From: Bacteroidota bacterium
GTDB taxonomy: Bacteria > Bacteroidota > Bacteroidia > Chitinophagales > Chitinophagaceae
Direction of reading: 5' to 3'
DNA length: 43,490 nucleotides
Assembly: GCA_947454025.1 (NCBI GenBank)
Contig: CANGIZ010000011.1
Coordinates: 1-43,490 of the forward strand
The position numbers and the translations under genes are program-made. Shown piece by piece: positions 8,929 to 18,497 of the stretch. How positions within the stretch are numbered: the first letter of the stretch is position 1; each line of letters begins with the position of its first letter. The notes under the pieces are model-generated. The model was not told the origin of the DNA and did not search any database. It saw nothing but the letters and a program-made list of their open reading frames with translations.

Positions 8929-10350
8929 CTACTTATTAATTACAATATTTAATTCATTATCCCAGTCGGCGCGGATGTTCAATTTATAAGGTAGTATAAT
9001 TACTTTTTCGGGTTGTTGATGGCCCAAACCATATCCATATTTGCCCGTATCCCATTTGCCGTTTTGGTTATTGTCTTGTAAAATTTTTAGTTGAAATTCT
9101 CCAGCTGGGAGTTGAGCGATATTTAATAAGTTTTGCGTAATTGGATAACTAAACCTGATTTTATCATCCTGTGTTAACAATAAAATAGGATGGGTGAATT
9201 GATCGTAACCACTTATTCTTATTAAACAAGAACCATAAGCACTTAATGGTTTTGTAATAAAAGCAACTGTGTCCGATTTTAATAGGATATTATTTAGTGT
9301 ATCCATTACAGCTTTTTGAGGAATCAATAAATGAAGTTTAGTGGATGCTTGCCATGGGTACTGAATAACTACTACGTTGTTTGAAATTGAATCTCTACGA
9401 ACAGTATAATTTTCGAGCGGTTTATTTAAAGTGTCAGCCAATACAATTGGGAAACTATCATTTAATTGAATAGTTGTTTCAAAACTTAAACGTAATGGAT
9501 TCAGTAAATCTTGTTCACTACCATCAAAATTCTTACTATATTTTAGCGAAGGGGTATTTCGTTTAAGTGCTTTGTTATTGCTGACAACGGCTTTTCTCTT
9601 TTCTGTTTTTTTAAATGCTTGGAAAGCATATAAATGAATGGAGTCCTTGTTTCTACTTACGGTTACTGCACTATCTGCAAATGCAAAGAGCTTGGTACTG
9701 TCATCGTATTTTTTATTATAATCATTGGGAACAACAAACAAATTAAAATGCGTAAATGGTAAAAAATCAAATGCAAATTTTCCTTTGCCATTTAGCTTTG
9801 CATAATAAAGCGGCTTATTCTTAAAAATAGCTGAGTCATTGCCTGTAGGATGAAGGACCACAATTAAAGTACTATCTACACGACCCGTTTCAGCAATATG
9901 CACAGTACCTTGTAATCTTCCACTGTCAATATGATCGCCTGTGCTAAATACGTATTTAAAATCTTGTGCAATATTTCCTTCGTTCACATCTCTTATGGAA
10001 TTTCCAAATTGTATTTGATAGGTTGTGTTAGGGGCTAGGGTATCAGTGATGCGAATACGAATGGTATTTAACTTTGCCTCAATAAGTGGGTTGTTTTTTA
10101 AAACCGGAGAAACAATAACATTTTCTTGAAGGCTATTGGTTGTGATGTATTCGTTAAAGCCAATAAGAATTTCTTTAGGACTTACTTGTACTGCAGAATC
10201 TTTTGGTTTGGCCACAATTCGGTAGGGAGGAATGCTGTCTCTTGGTCCACCACTTGGAGGTACAATATTTGCACAAGCCATTAGAGAATGTACTAAAAAA
10301 ATAGCTGTGAAGATTTTTAATAAAGATGGGAACCAATTAGCGCTTTTCAT
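8929..10350 (-). CDS. Ig-like domain lipoprotein
   Basis: A 473-residue predicted outer-envelope lipoprotein. With the start at 10350 the signal peptide ends in a lipobox, Leu-Met-Ala-Cys, so the cysteine near residue 26 would carry lipid. An Ig-like domain of the type common in Bacteroidota surface proteins follows (CANIVPPSGGPRDSIPP, then KEILIGFNEYI). The C-terminal part has an EF-hand-like DNNQNGKWD stretch that often ends this family. ATG 10353 is one codon earlier and equally possible. The start is 13 nt past the helicase stop. The function is unknown. Confidence 0.75.
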   Translation of the reverse strand: MKSANWFPSLLKIFTAIFLVHSLMACANIVPPSGGPRDSIPPYRIVAKPKDSAVQVSPKEILIGFNEYITTNSLQENVIVSPVLKNNPLIEAKLNTIRIRITDTLAPNTTYQIQFGNSIRDVNEGNIAQDFKYVFSTGDHIDSGRLQGTVHIAETGRVDSTLIVVLHPTGNDSAIFKNKPLYYAKLNGKGKFAFDFLPFTHFNLFVVPNDYNKKYDDSTKLFAFADSAVTVSRNKDSIHLYAFQAFKKTEKRKAVVSNNKALKRNTPSLKYSKNFDGSEQDLLNPLRLSFETTIQLNDSFPIVLADTLNKPLENYTVRRDSISNNVVVIQYPWQASTKLHLLIPQKAVMDTLNNILLKSDTVAFITKPLSAYGSCLIRISGYDQFTHPILLLTQDDKIRFSYPITQNLLNIAQLPAGEFQLKILQDNNQNGKWDTGKYGYGLGHQQPEKVIILPYKLNIRADWDNELNIVINK

Positions 10351-10363
10351 CATAAATGCAAAC

Positions 10364-13300
10364 TTAGTCAGATTCTTCCAAATCGCCATTCGGGATTTCG
10401 TGTAAAGCAACAGTTAGCTCGTTGTTTTTTACAAAATTACACCAGTGACATTCTGGTTTTCCGCAACCGGTATAAAATTCCTTTGCTTGAATTTTTTGCC
10501 AAACGGTTTGTATCTGTTGTGTAACAGTTGTAATATCTGCGTCCTGTATGGTTATGGCTACTTTTTCGAATTCCTTTTTCTTATTAGGTTCTACAAAGTC
10601 AAATTCGGCACTTGTTACTTCCCAGTTTTTAGGATGATGCTTTAATAATATTTTATAAAATACCGCCTGTCTCCAATAGTCGCCTCCATTAGGATACTTT
10701 TCGTTAGGTGCAAATAGTTTTTCCTTGGCATTTTCCACACTGCCTGTTTTGTAATCAATAACCACTACTTGCTTTCCATCAAATTCAATTTTATCAATAG
10801 CTCCTTTTAATGGAATGCCATTTAATACTACGTTGTTAATGCGGTACTCGGTGGTCACTACTTTGTTCCATCCTTGCACATACTGATCATAATATTTTGT
10901 AAGTACCATCTCGCCCTGTTCCATTCGACTTTTGAACTCTACTTGTGTAAAAGCTTCACGGTGTCGGTGCATATAAAAATTAAAATCTTGCACTAGTTCT
11001 TGTTTATCAGGGAATACCTGGTCACGCTCTTGCATTTTTTTAAATAACTTGTTCAATGCATCATGCACGGCGGATCCAAAAGTAGTGGCTTCGGACTTGC
11101 CCGAAGGAACACGAATAAGGCTATTGTAATAAAAATGTAATGGGCACTTTAAATAATTGTTCAACGCGGTAACATTCATTGTAAACTTCTCCAACTTAGG
11201 TGCTATAAAGTCTACTTCTAGTTGCGCAATTTGTGGTTGAATGCTGGTTTGAATATGTAAAAGTTTGTATTGTAGTTTAATCTCTTCGTTCAATTGTTTT
11301 TCAATAATACGTTTTTCATTGCCCTCAATTAATTCAATTACAAACTGACTCGGCTCCGCTACTTTTCCATCGGATCGGTTTAACGCGTAAGAAATTTGGA
11401 TTGCTTTTTTAGCACGCGTAATGGCTACGTAAAATAATCTTCTTAGTTCCTCCTTGTCATCAGCATTTTCCAAACTACTTAATACCGTGTCGGGTAAGGT
11501 ATAGCCAATATTATTTGCAGCTCTTTTCTTTTCCCAATAATGCGCGTTGGTTCCTGCTACAAAAACGTATTCAAATTCTAATCCCTTACTTCCATGGGTG
11601 GTTAATAAATTCACGCCAGTTACACCACCTGTGGTAATGGGAAGGGGTAAACGAATGCCTTCTTTTTGCATTAGTTCGAGCATGTCTACTAAATCTTTTA
11701 ATTGTAAACTTGGACGTCGATGCGTTTCCTCTTTTATGAAATCAAAGAATTTAGTAATTACTTCTAATTCAAAGCCTTTGTTATTGGATTGCAATACCGA
11801 TTGTATAATACCTGTTTTTTGTAGTACTTGTTCAATTAAATTCACTAAAGTTACATTGGGTACTTCTCCAATCAAGGACTCCAATACTTGCACTGCTTTC
11901 GCTAATTCGGGTACCCCGCCTTCCTGAAACAAGCTGCCTTGTACTTGTTGAGTTTTTTCTACCAACACTTTTCGGAAAGCATTTTCAGGCGCACCATATT
12001 TTAACTGATTGGCTTCAAATGTGAGCTTGGCAATGGTTATTGGAGAGATCTTCCACCATTTAAAATGTAATATTTCAAAAAGTAAATTAGCACCTTCATA
12101 AGGTTGGTCCAATTCACAAACTAAATATTCAAGAATGGTTATAATTTGTTTAACCAAGGTTTGATCTAATAAATTCGCTGTACGCTTGGTATAAACTGGA
12201 ATATTTTTTTGTTGTAAAAAATGTGCAATTTCTTCTCCGTACTTATGTTCTTTATACAATACTGCAATTTGATGTGGCTCAATACCTTTTTGAATAAGTT
12301 GTACAATTTGCTCTGTAATGTCTATCATTTCTGCTTCAGGCACTTCGTAGGCAATCACTGTGGGCTCGGTAGTATTGTTTTGATTGTCGGGATGTGCAGC
12401 AATTAATTTTTTCTCCAACCCTTCAATTCTGTTGACCAATCTTTCCTGATTATTGTTAATCACAATGGTTGATACATCTAAAATGGGCTGTGTGGATCGG
12501 TAATTATTTTCTAAAACAATCGTTAATACATCCGCTGCATATTGATTTTGAAAATGCAACATATTTTCCACATTGGCTCCTTGGAAACGGAATATACTTT
12601 GGTCGTCATCACCCACTACAAATAAGTTCGGTTGTTCCCAATAGTTTACCAGCAATTGAACTAACTCATTTTGGGTACCACTTGTATCCTGAAATTCGTC
12701 TACCAAAATGTATAGGAAGCGTTCCTGATATTGTGCTAATAAATTTTTATTTTCTTTAAAGGCTTTAATCACCCAATTAATCATGTCCTCAAAATCATAC
12801 CTACTTCGGTCCTTCATTAATTTTTGGTACACATCAAAGCTGGCAATGGCGGCTTTGAGTTTAGCCATTTTTTCCAGCTCCGCATCCACTAATCCTTGCT
12901 TTAAGGAGCCTGCTTCAAACTGCTTGTACTTTCGTTTGTAAATGAATTCATCTCTAAAAGGAATTTCTTTAATATAGTCATCTACTTTATCAATTAAGTA
13001 GTTGGGCGTCCATCCTTCCTTTTTCATGGCACTGAACAATTTGGACAAATTGCTCATTTCAAAATAAACATCCCCTCGATATCTTTTTAAAGCATTGTTT
13101 TTATCAAATCCGTCAATAAGTTTTTTGAGGAGTTCAATTTTTTCCAATTCTGAAATGGGATCCAAACTGGTCTTATCAAATAAGGATAAATTGTCCTGTA
13201 TGATATCATTACAAAATGAGTGAAAAGTAGCAATATTCACTTTGTAAGCACTGGTACCAATAAAACTCACTAAACGCTTTCGCATGGCAATAGCGCCTGC

Positions 13301-13516
13301 ATCGGTATAGGTTAAGCAAAGAATGTTTTCGGGAGCAGTATCGGTTTCTAATAATATCTTACCAATGCGTGCACCTAAAATTTGGGTCTTACCCGTTCCC
13401 GGTCCGGCAATCACCATAACAGGTCCTTCGATGGTATTTACGGCAATTTTTTGTTGCTCATTGAGTCCCTCGTATACTGCCTCAAAGGCCTTTGCTTGTT
13501 CCAACTTGCTAATCAT
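10364..13516 (-). CDS. UvrD-like helicase fused to a PD-(D/E)XK nuclease
   Basis: A 1050-residue superfamily 1A helicase with a C-terminal RecB-like nuclease. Helicase motifs are AGPGTGKT (residues 37-44), VDEFQDT (about 272), GDDDQSIFRFQGA, THGSKGLEFEYVF (about 640) and YVAITRAKKA (about 695). The nuclease has an HDAL helix, AIDKIEFDG and VIDYKTG (about 922). Cys in LKCPLHF (about 792) and the C-x4-C-x2-C in CGKPECHWC (about 1018) form the iron-sulfur staple pattern known from AddB-type nucleases. It probably processes DNA ends or stalled forks in one polypeptide. A weak promoter (TAATTTTA) lies just upstream. Confidence 0.9.
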   Translation of the reverse strand: MISKLEQAKAFEAVYEGLNEQQKIAVNTIEGPVMVIAGPGTGKTQILGARIGKILLETDTAPENILCLTYTDAGAIAMRKRLVSFIGTSAYKVNIATFHSFCNDIIQDNLSLFDKTSLDPISELEKIELLKKLIDGFDKNNALKRYRGDVYFEMSNLSKLFSAMKKEGWTPNYLIDKVDDYIKEIPFRDEFIYKRKYKQFEAGSLKQGLVDAELEKMAKLKAAIASFDVYQKLMKDRSRYDFEDMINWVIKAFKENKNLLAQYQERFLYILVDEFQDTSGTQNELVQLLVNYWEQPNLFVVGDDDQSIFRFQGANVENMLHFQNQYAADVLTIVLENNYRSTQPILDVSTIVINNNQERLVNRIEGLEKKLIAAHPDNQNNTTEPTVIAYEVPEAEMIDITEQIVQLIQKGIEPHQIAVLYKEHKYGEEIAHFLQQKNIPVYTKRTANLLDQTLVKQIITILEYLVCELDQPYEGANLLFEILHFKWWKISPITIAKLTFEANQLKYGAPENAFRKVLVEKTQQVQGSLFQEGGVPELAKAVQVLESLIGEVPNVTLVNLIEQVLQKTGIIQSVLQSNNKGFELEVITKFFDFIKEETHRRPSLQLKDLVDMLELMQKEGIRLPLPITTGGVTGVNLLTTHGSKGLEFEYVFVAGTNAHYWEKKRAANNIGYTLPDTVLSSLENADDKEELRRLFYVAITRAKKAIQISYALNRSDGKVAEPSQFVIELIEGNEKRIIEKQLNEEIKLQYKLLHIQTSIQPQIAQLEVDFIAPKLEKFTMNVTALNNYLKCPLHFYYNSLIRVPSGKSEATTFGSAVHDALNKLFKKMQERDQVFPDKQELVQDFNFYMHRHREAFTQVEFKSRMEQGEMVLTKYYDQYVQGWNKVVTTEYRINNVVLNGIPLKGAIDKIEFDGKQVVVIDYKTGSVENAKEKLFAPNEKYPNGGDYWRQAVFYKILLKHHPKNWEVTSAEFDFVEPNKKKEFEKVAITIQDADITTVTQQIQTVWQKIQAKEFYTGCGKPECHWCNFVKNNELTVALHEIPNGDLEESD

Positions 13517-13582
13517 TCGATAAAATTAATGGCTTTCCCGCTAATATGCACAACAAAACAAGCCATTCCTTGTTATATTGAT

Positions 13583-14056
13583 ATGTCTAAAGTATATAGC
13601 CTCCACACCGTACAAAATATTCCCATTTCTTTAAATGAAGCCTGGGATTTTTTTAGTAGCCCCGCCAACTTGGCGAAGATTACCCCAAATCATATGGGGT
13701 TTAATATTATTAGTAAACACCATGGTGAAAAAATGTACCCAGGTCAGATCATAGAATACACGGTGAGCCCACTATTAGGCATCCCCATGTACTGGATGAC
13801 CGAAATTACCCATGTGCAGGAAGGAAAATATTTTGTAGACGAACAGCGCTTTGGTCCGTATTCACTTTGGCATCATCAGCATCATTTTAAGGCAATTCCT
13901 GGTGGAGTGCAAATGGAAGACATTGTGCATTATAAAATCCCATTGGGCTTTTTAGGAGATATAGCACAGTGGATCCTAGTTAAAAAACAACTCCAAGGTA
14001 TTTTTGATTTTAGGTTTAAGGCGGTGGAAGATAAGTGGGGTACTTACAAGCCTTAG
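13583..14056 (+). CDS. SRPBCC family (START-like) protein
   Basis: A 157-residue cytosolic protein with a helix-grip SRPBCC fold, which binds hydrophobic ligands. The opening VQNIPISLNEAWDFFSSPAN and the PxxxGxxI, FVDEQRFGPYSLWHHQHHF and VHYKIPLG segments are typical of the polyketide cyclase/CoxG-like group, and the length fits. ATG 13583 begins the fold. The frame is open for another 201 nt upstream, but that stretch overlaps the helicase gene on the other strand. The start is 66 nt from the divergent helicase start. No ligand can be assigned. Confidence 0.8.
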   Translation: MSKVYSLHTVQNIPISLNEAWDFFSSPANLAKITPNHMGFNIISKHHGEKMYPGQIIEYTVSPLLGIPMYWMTEITHVQEGKYFVDEQRFGPYSLWHHQHHFKAIPGGVQMEDIVHYKIPLGFLGDIAQWILVKKQLQGIFDFRFKAVEDKWGTYKP

Positions 14057-14120
14057 TTTTGCAAAGAAAATAATTATAAAATACTTAGTGATTAAAACAC
14101 TTTGTTTATATAATTTTTAT

Positions 14121-14128
14121 AAACTTTG
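14121..14128 (+). promoter_or_regulatory. Candidate -7 box of the kup gene
   Basis: AAACTTTG differs from TAnnTTTG at one position and lies 21 nt before the ATG at 14150. A TTTG lies 16 nt upstream of it. Confidence 0.35.
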
Positions 14129-14149
14129 TTCCCCAATCTAAATCGATTC

Positions 14150-16123
14150 ATGGCACATACATCAAGTGGGCACGCCCACAAACTCTCGGTAGCAGGATTA
14201 ATAGTTACTTTAGGAATTATTTATGGTGATATCGGAACTTCTCCATTGTATGTATTCAAGTCCATCATCAACCACAAAATTATTACGGAGCAGTTAGTGT
14301 ACGGAGCCATTTCCTGTGTGTTTTGGACCTTGACTTTACAAACTACTTTCAAATACGTTTTTTTAACACTGCGTGCTGACAATAGAGGAGAGGGTGGTAT
14401 ATTCTCTCTATTTGCTTTAATAAGAAGATATGTGAAGTGGGTATACATACCTGCCATCATTGGAGCAGCCATGCTTTTAGCAGATGGCATGATCACACCG
14501 CCTATTTCTGTTGCGTCAGCGGTAGAAGGTTTAGGAGGGGTGCATGGTTTGGAAAATACAATTGTGCCTGGCAATAATTTAACAGTGGGTATTGTGATGG
14601 CCATTATTTCATTATTGTTTTTCTTTCAACGTTTTGGAACCAAGATTGTGGGATTTGCTTTTGGTCCCATTATGTTAATTTGGTTTTCGATGATTTTGAT
14701 TTTAGGGTTTTTACAAGTAATACATCATGCCGAAATTTTAAAATCCTTAAATCCTTATTACGCCTACGATTTATTAGTAAACTATCCGAAAGGTTTTTGG
14801 ATTTTAGGTGCAGTGTTTTTATGTACAACAGGAGCTGAAGCCTTGTATAGTGATTTAGGACATTGTGGTCGCCAAAATATACAAGTAAGCTGGATGTTTG
14901 TTAAAACAGCGTTGGTTATAAACTATATGGGACAAGGGGCTTGGCTAATCGCACATATGGGACAACCCATGGAAGGGCTGAATCCTTTTTATGAGTTAAT
15001 GCCACACTGGTTTTTGTTGGCTGGTATTTGTATTGCAACCATCGCAGCGATTATTGCGAGCCAAGCATTAATTAGTGGTTCTTTTACATTAATTTCTGAA
15101 GCCATTAGTTTAAATTTTTGGCCAAGAGTAACGATCAAGTTTCCTACCGATCAAAAAGGACAAATTTATATCCCAAGCTTAAATTTATTATTGTGGGCGG
15201 GTTGTATTACCATGTTGTTCTTTTTTAGAAAGAGTGAGCATATGGAAGCCGCTTATGGTTTTTCTATTATTATCACAATGATCATGACCACCATTCTGAT
15301 GAATTTTTACATGTTGAATGTGAAACGATGGAGTCAATCAATTGTTGCAATTGTGATATTGATATTTAGTGTAGTTGAAATTTCCTTCTTTATTGCAAAC
15401 ATTGTTAAGGTAAAAGAGAGCTATATCACTTTTGTTTTTTCTTTAAGTATGATTTTTGTGATGATGATTTGGCATCGTGCACGTAAAATTGCCAATCGTT
15501 ATTTGGATTTTGTAAAAATGAAAGACTATTTAGAACCGATGGTAGAATTGAGTTCTGACAAGGATATTCCTAAATATGCTACCCACTTGGTGTACTTAAC
15601 AAAAGCGAATAATTACCGTGAAATTGAACATCGCATTATAGATTCTATTTTAAATCGTAAACCAAAACGCGCGGATATTTACTGGTTCATTCATATTGAT
15701 CGTACCGACTCTCCTTATGGAATGGAATACAGTATTCGTGAATTGGTGGACGACAAAGTAATGCGTGTTGATTTTAAATTAGGATTTAGAATTCAACCAA
15801 GAGTAAATGTATTATTTAAGAAAGTAATGCAGGAATTGAATGAATGTCATGAACTAGGTATTTATAGTAAGTATGAGTCCTTAAAGAGTAAGGACTTCCA
15901 TGCCGACATTACCTATGTTATTATTGAAAGTTTCTTTAGTATCGAAAATGAATTGTCTTTCCGAGAAGACTTTATCATGGACGTATACTTTAATATCAAG
16001 CAATTGTCTCAAAGCGATCAAAAAGCATTTGGATTAGACAACGACATGACAATTGTAGAGCATGTGCCATTAATTATTAAAGCCAATGAGAACCTGCCTT
16101 TAAGACGTGTGTTTGATAGATAA
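14150..16123 (+). CDS. kup: Kup/HAK-type potassium uptake transporter
   Basis: A 657-residue inner-membrane protein of the KUP/HAK/KT family, normally a proton-coupled low-level potassium importer. The signature GDIGTSPLYVF is at about residues 26-36, followed by about twelve hydrophobic membrane segments to roughly residue 445 and a hydrophilic cytoplasmic tail of about 200 residues. Family stretches such as NRGEGGIFSLFALIRR and LLADGMITPPISVASAVEGL are intact. The start at 14150 (MAHTSSGHAHKLS) is preferred over the in-frame ATG eight codons upstream, which lies at the promoter box. It is convergent with the next gene. Confidence 0.95.
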   Translation: MAHTSSGHAHKLSVAGLIVTLGIIYGDIGTSPLYVFKSIINHKIITEQLVYGAISCVFWTLTLQTTFKYVFLTLRADNRGEGGIFSLFALIRRYVKWVYIPAIIGAAMLLADGMITPPISVASAVEGLGGVHGLENTIVPGNNLTVGIVMAIISLLFFFQRFGTKIVGFAFGPIMLIWFSMILILGFLQVIHHAEILKSLNPYYAYDLLVNYPKGFWILGAVFLCTTGAEALYSDLGHCGRQNIQVSWMFVKTALVINYMGQGAWLIAHMGQPMEGLNPFYELMPHWFLLAGICIATIAAIIASQALISGSFTLISEAISLNFWPRVTIKFPTDQKGQIYIPSLNLLLWAGCITMLFFFRKSEHMEAAYGFSIIITMIMTTILMNFYMLNVKRWSQSIVAIVILIFSVVEISFFIANIVKVKESYITFVFSLSMIFVMMIWHRARKIANRYLDFVKMKDYLEPMVELSSDKDIPKYATHLVYLTKANNYREIEHRIIDSILNRKPKRADIYWFIHIDRTDSPYGMEYSIRELVDDKVMRVDFKLGFRIQPRVNVLFKKVMQELNECHELGIYSKYESLKSKDFHADITYVIIESFFSIENELSFREDFIMDVYFNIKQLSQSDQKAFGLDNDMTIVEHVPLIIKANENLPLRRVFDR

Positions 16124-16151
16124 TTCTTGAATGGTACAGCGTTTCCTTATA

Positions 16152-17615
16152 CTACAATGCTATCATTTTACTTAATTGGTTTTGCTGCCCAACTGCAACA
16201 ATCCAATATTTTGCTTTATTGTTTTTTTCAATACCCAATGCACTTAAATTAATGAACTTAGTATCGGCAGGTATTATGGCTTCTACCGAATAGCTATTAT
16301 TAAGCAATTGTAGAATCGCAAATTGCTTAACTTGTTTGCTTGAAGCATGTTCAATTTGATAACTATTCTCAGATTTTTTATTAATGGATGGAGCAGCAAC
16401 CTCATACTGTACTAGCCAAGGCATAGTGGGTTGTAGTGCAGGTTTGCTGTAATAATTGTTTTGCAAGCTATCGTTCCAATGGTTAGGGTTGTTCTTAAAA
16501 CTGCTGCTGCTAAAATAAGCACTACCTCTTGTGTTTTTCAAATTACGTAAGGCTTGAATTTGGTAAGGAATTTCTTTATTGCTTTTCCAATTAGCAGTAG
16601 TGCCAGCACGGTAAATGCCATGGCCAATATATAAATTACGCTTGTAATTGTGTTGATTCCACCAATTTACTAATTCATCATAATCCGCTAAAGGATGTCC
16701 GTGCTCCCAATATAGTTGAGGAATAACATAGTCAATCCATCCTTTATTCAACCAAGATAAGATGTCTGCATACAGGTCATCGAAATTGGTAACCCCCGCC
16801 TTGGTATTACTCCCAATAGGATCCTTTGATTTATTTCGCCAAACCCCAAAAGGACTAATGCCAAATTGCACTCCAGGTTTAATGCTATGAATTGTTGCGG
16901 ATAATTGTTTAATAATGGTATCACAATTGCTTCTTCTCCAATCTTCTTTATTTAAACCACGACTGTATTTTTTATAAGTAACTTCATCCTGGAACTCTTT
17001 GCCGGGCACTTTGTAAGGATAAAAATAATCGTCTAAATGAATGGCGTCAATATCGTATCTGCTTACTAAATCACGTACCACTCTATTGGTATGTTGCCAC
17101 ACTTCTGGCAGTCCTGGATTGAATATTTTTTTATCGTCGTAGTTAACAAACCACTCGGGATGTGTTTTGGTTAAATGATTGGGTGCAATGCTCGATTTTT
17201 TTGTATTGAATACTGCACGATAAGGATTGATCCATGCATGAAATTCCATTCCACGTTTATGCGTTTCAGCAATCATAAAACTCAATGGATCATAGAAAGG
17301 GCTGGGAGGTAAACCTTGTTGTCCCATTAAATATTCACTCCAAGGCTCTAAATTAGAAGGATACAATGCATCGCCCGATGGACGTACTTGCATGATAATG
17401 GCATTCATTCCATTTTTTTGATGCATATCTAATAGCGCAATGAATTCATTTTTTTGTGCTTCATTACTTAAACCGCGCTTGCTTGGCCAGTCAATGTTTA
17501 CAACAGTTGCAATCCAAACACCTCTAAATTCAAAAACGTTTTTGTCATCTAAGCTAGGTTGTGCCTTTGCAAAAATGCTGCATCCTAATAATAGCATGCT
17601 CAAAAAATAACGCAT
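16152..17615 (-). CDS. Exported family 10-like glycosyl hydrolase (DUF187/GHL10)
   Basis: A 487-residue secreted protein. The signal peptide (MRYFLSMLLLGCSIFAKA) is followed by a TIM-barrel GHL10 domain: EFRGVWIATVVNIDWPSK, NAIIMQVRPSGDALYPS, EFHAWINPYRA, and IDAIHLDDYFYPY, whose paired aspartates lie in the family's active-site region. The last roughly 100 residues look like a separate beta-rich domain. Related proteins are predicted to act on cell-surface or wall polysaccharides, but no substrate follows from the sequence. The start is 14 nt after the marR stop, making it the last gene of the gcvH-vanZ-marR run. Confidence 0.85.
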   Translation of the reverse strand: MRYFLSMLLLGCSIFAKAQPSLDDKNVFEFRGVWIATVVNIDWPSKRGLSNEAQKNEFIALLDMHQKNGMNAIIMQVRPSGDALYPSNLEPWSEYLMGQQGLPPSPFYDPLSFMIAETHKRGMEFHAWINPYRAVFNTKKSSIAPNHLTKTHPEWFVNYDDKKIFNPGLPEVWQHTNRVVRDLVSRYDIDAIHLDDYFYPYKVPGKEFQDEVTYKKYSRGLNKEDWRRSNCDTIIKQLSATIHSIKPGVQFGISPFGVWRNKSKDPIGSNTKAGVTNFDDLYADILSWLNKGWIDYVIPQLYWEHGHPLADYDELVNWWNQHNYKRNLYIGHGIYRAGTTANWKSNKEIPYQIQALRNLKNTRGSAYFSSSSFKNNPNHWNDSLQNNYYSKPALQPTMPWLVQYEVAAPSINKKSENSYQIEHASSKQVKQFAILQLLNNSYSVEAIIPADTKFINLSALGIEKNNKAKYWIVAVGQQNQLSKMIAL

Positions 17616-17629
17616 ATATACAGTTTAAA

Positions 17630-18091
17630 TTATTTATTGTCAGGAAGGCTGCGTAACTTATCTAAAATTTGATTTAGCGTTGCAGCTTCTTTTTCAGAAA
17701 CGCCTTGTAAAATGGCGTCTATTTGATCATTGTATTGATCTAATCTTTCAACCAAGGCCAATCCTTTGGCTGTTAATGTGATATCTACAAGTCTTTTGTC
17801 GGAAGGGCAAATGTTTTTGGCTACCAATTCCTTAACAATCAATCGGTCTACAATTCTACTCGTGTCACTCATTTTATCCAACATGCGCTCTCTAATTTTT
17901 AAGGTGCTTAAAGGCTTGTCGCTGCCTCTTAAAATTCTTAAAATATTATATTGCTGTTGAGTAATATCTTCCTGTACTAAAAACCGACCAATTCTTTCAT
18001 TCAACCAGTTAGCAGTGTACATGAGGTTAATGCCCATTTTTTGGAACTCATTTCTAAAGCTAGCTTGCTGTATGTCTTGTTCAATTCCCAT
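17630..18091 (-). CDS. MarR family transcriptional regulator
   Basis: A 153-residue winged-helix repressor or activator that binds DNA as a dimer. The N-terminal dimerisation helices are followed by the recognition region (QQYNILRILRGSDKPLSTLKIRERM, then TSRIVDRLIVKELV) and the wing (CPSDKRLVDITLTAKG). The length is usual. It sits between VanZ (7 nt) and the glycosyl hydrolase (14 nt), so it may control its own operon. No inverted-repeat operator was recognised upstream of gcvH. The effector is unknown. Confidence 0.9.
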   Translation of the reverse strand: MGIEQDIQQASFRNEFQKMGINLMYTANWLNERIGRFLVQEDITQQQYNILRILRGSDKPLSTLKIRERMLDKMSDTSRIVDRLIVKELVAKNICPSDKRLVDITLTAKGLALVERLDQYNDQIDAILQGVSEKEAATLNQILDKLRSLPDNK

Positions 18092-18098
18092 TTATATA

Positions 18099-18494
18099 CT
18101 ACTTGGTCTTGGTTTGTATTTTTTGGTATACCCAATTAAATAAGGGTAATGCAATAATTGCTCCAGCTGCATCTGCCAACATATCATTTACTTCAAAACC
18201 GCGACTTGGAACAAAATATTTTTGGTAATACTCCATCCCAATGCCGTATAAGATACAAAATATCAGTACATATGCTTTTGCACGCACCGATTTGAGTACA
18301 GCGTATTTGGATTTTTCAAAATGGAAGAAAATAGAAAAAGCCAAAGAACCGAACAAGCAAATATGTACGAGCTTGTCCATTGGAAAGTCACCATACCATT
18401 TTGTTTGGTCAGGGAAACTGCTACCAGGTAAACTTAGTAATATAAAGATGATAGCAATTTCTGCGATGGCCCAAAAAAGCGATTTCATTTGCAT
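18099..18494 (-). CDS. VanZ family membrane protein
   Basis: A 131-residue integral membrane protein with about four hydrophobic segments and the VanZ-like features LSLPGSSFPDQTKWYGDFPMDKLVHICLFG (split here by family-conserved Pro and His) and a late YGIGMEYYQKYF helix with the conserved acidic residue. VanZ itself gives low-level teicoplanin resistance, but most homologues have no known role and this is unlikely to be a resistance gene. Only 3 nt separate it from gcvH upstream, and 7 nt from marR downstream. Confidence 0.85.
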   Translation of the reverse strand: MQMKSLFWAIAEIAIIFILLSLPGSSFPDQTKWYGDFPMDKLVHICLFGSLAFSIFFHFEKSKYAVLKSVRAKAYVLIFCILYGIGMEYYQKYFVPSRGFEVNDMLADAAGAIIALPLFNWVYQKIQTKTK

Positions 18495-18497
18495 GGC

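Noticed and set aside
10355..10362. TAAGTTTG as a promoter for the Ig-like lipoprotein gene
   Set aside because: It lies 4 nt before the start codon and overlaps the helicase stop; transcription would begin at or after the ATG. Cotranscription is simpler.
13382..13582. Upstream extension of the SRPBCC frame
   Set aside because: It is antisense to the helicase gene and does not look like an SRPBCC protein; the fold starts at 13583.
18099..18494. VanZ as an antibiotic resistance gene
   Set aside because: VanZ-family proteins are widespread and mostly unrelated to resistance; no van gene is nearby.
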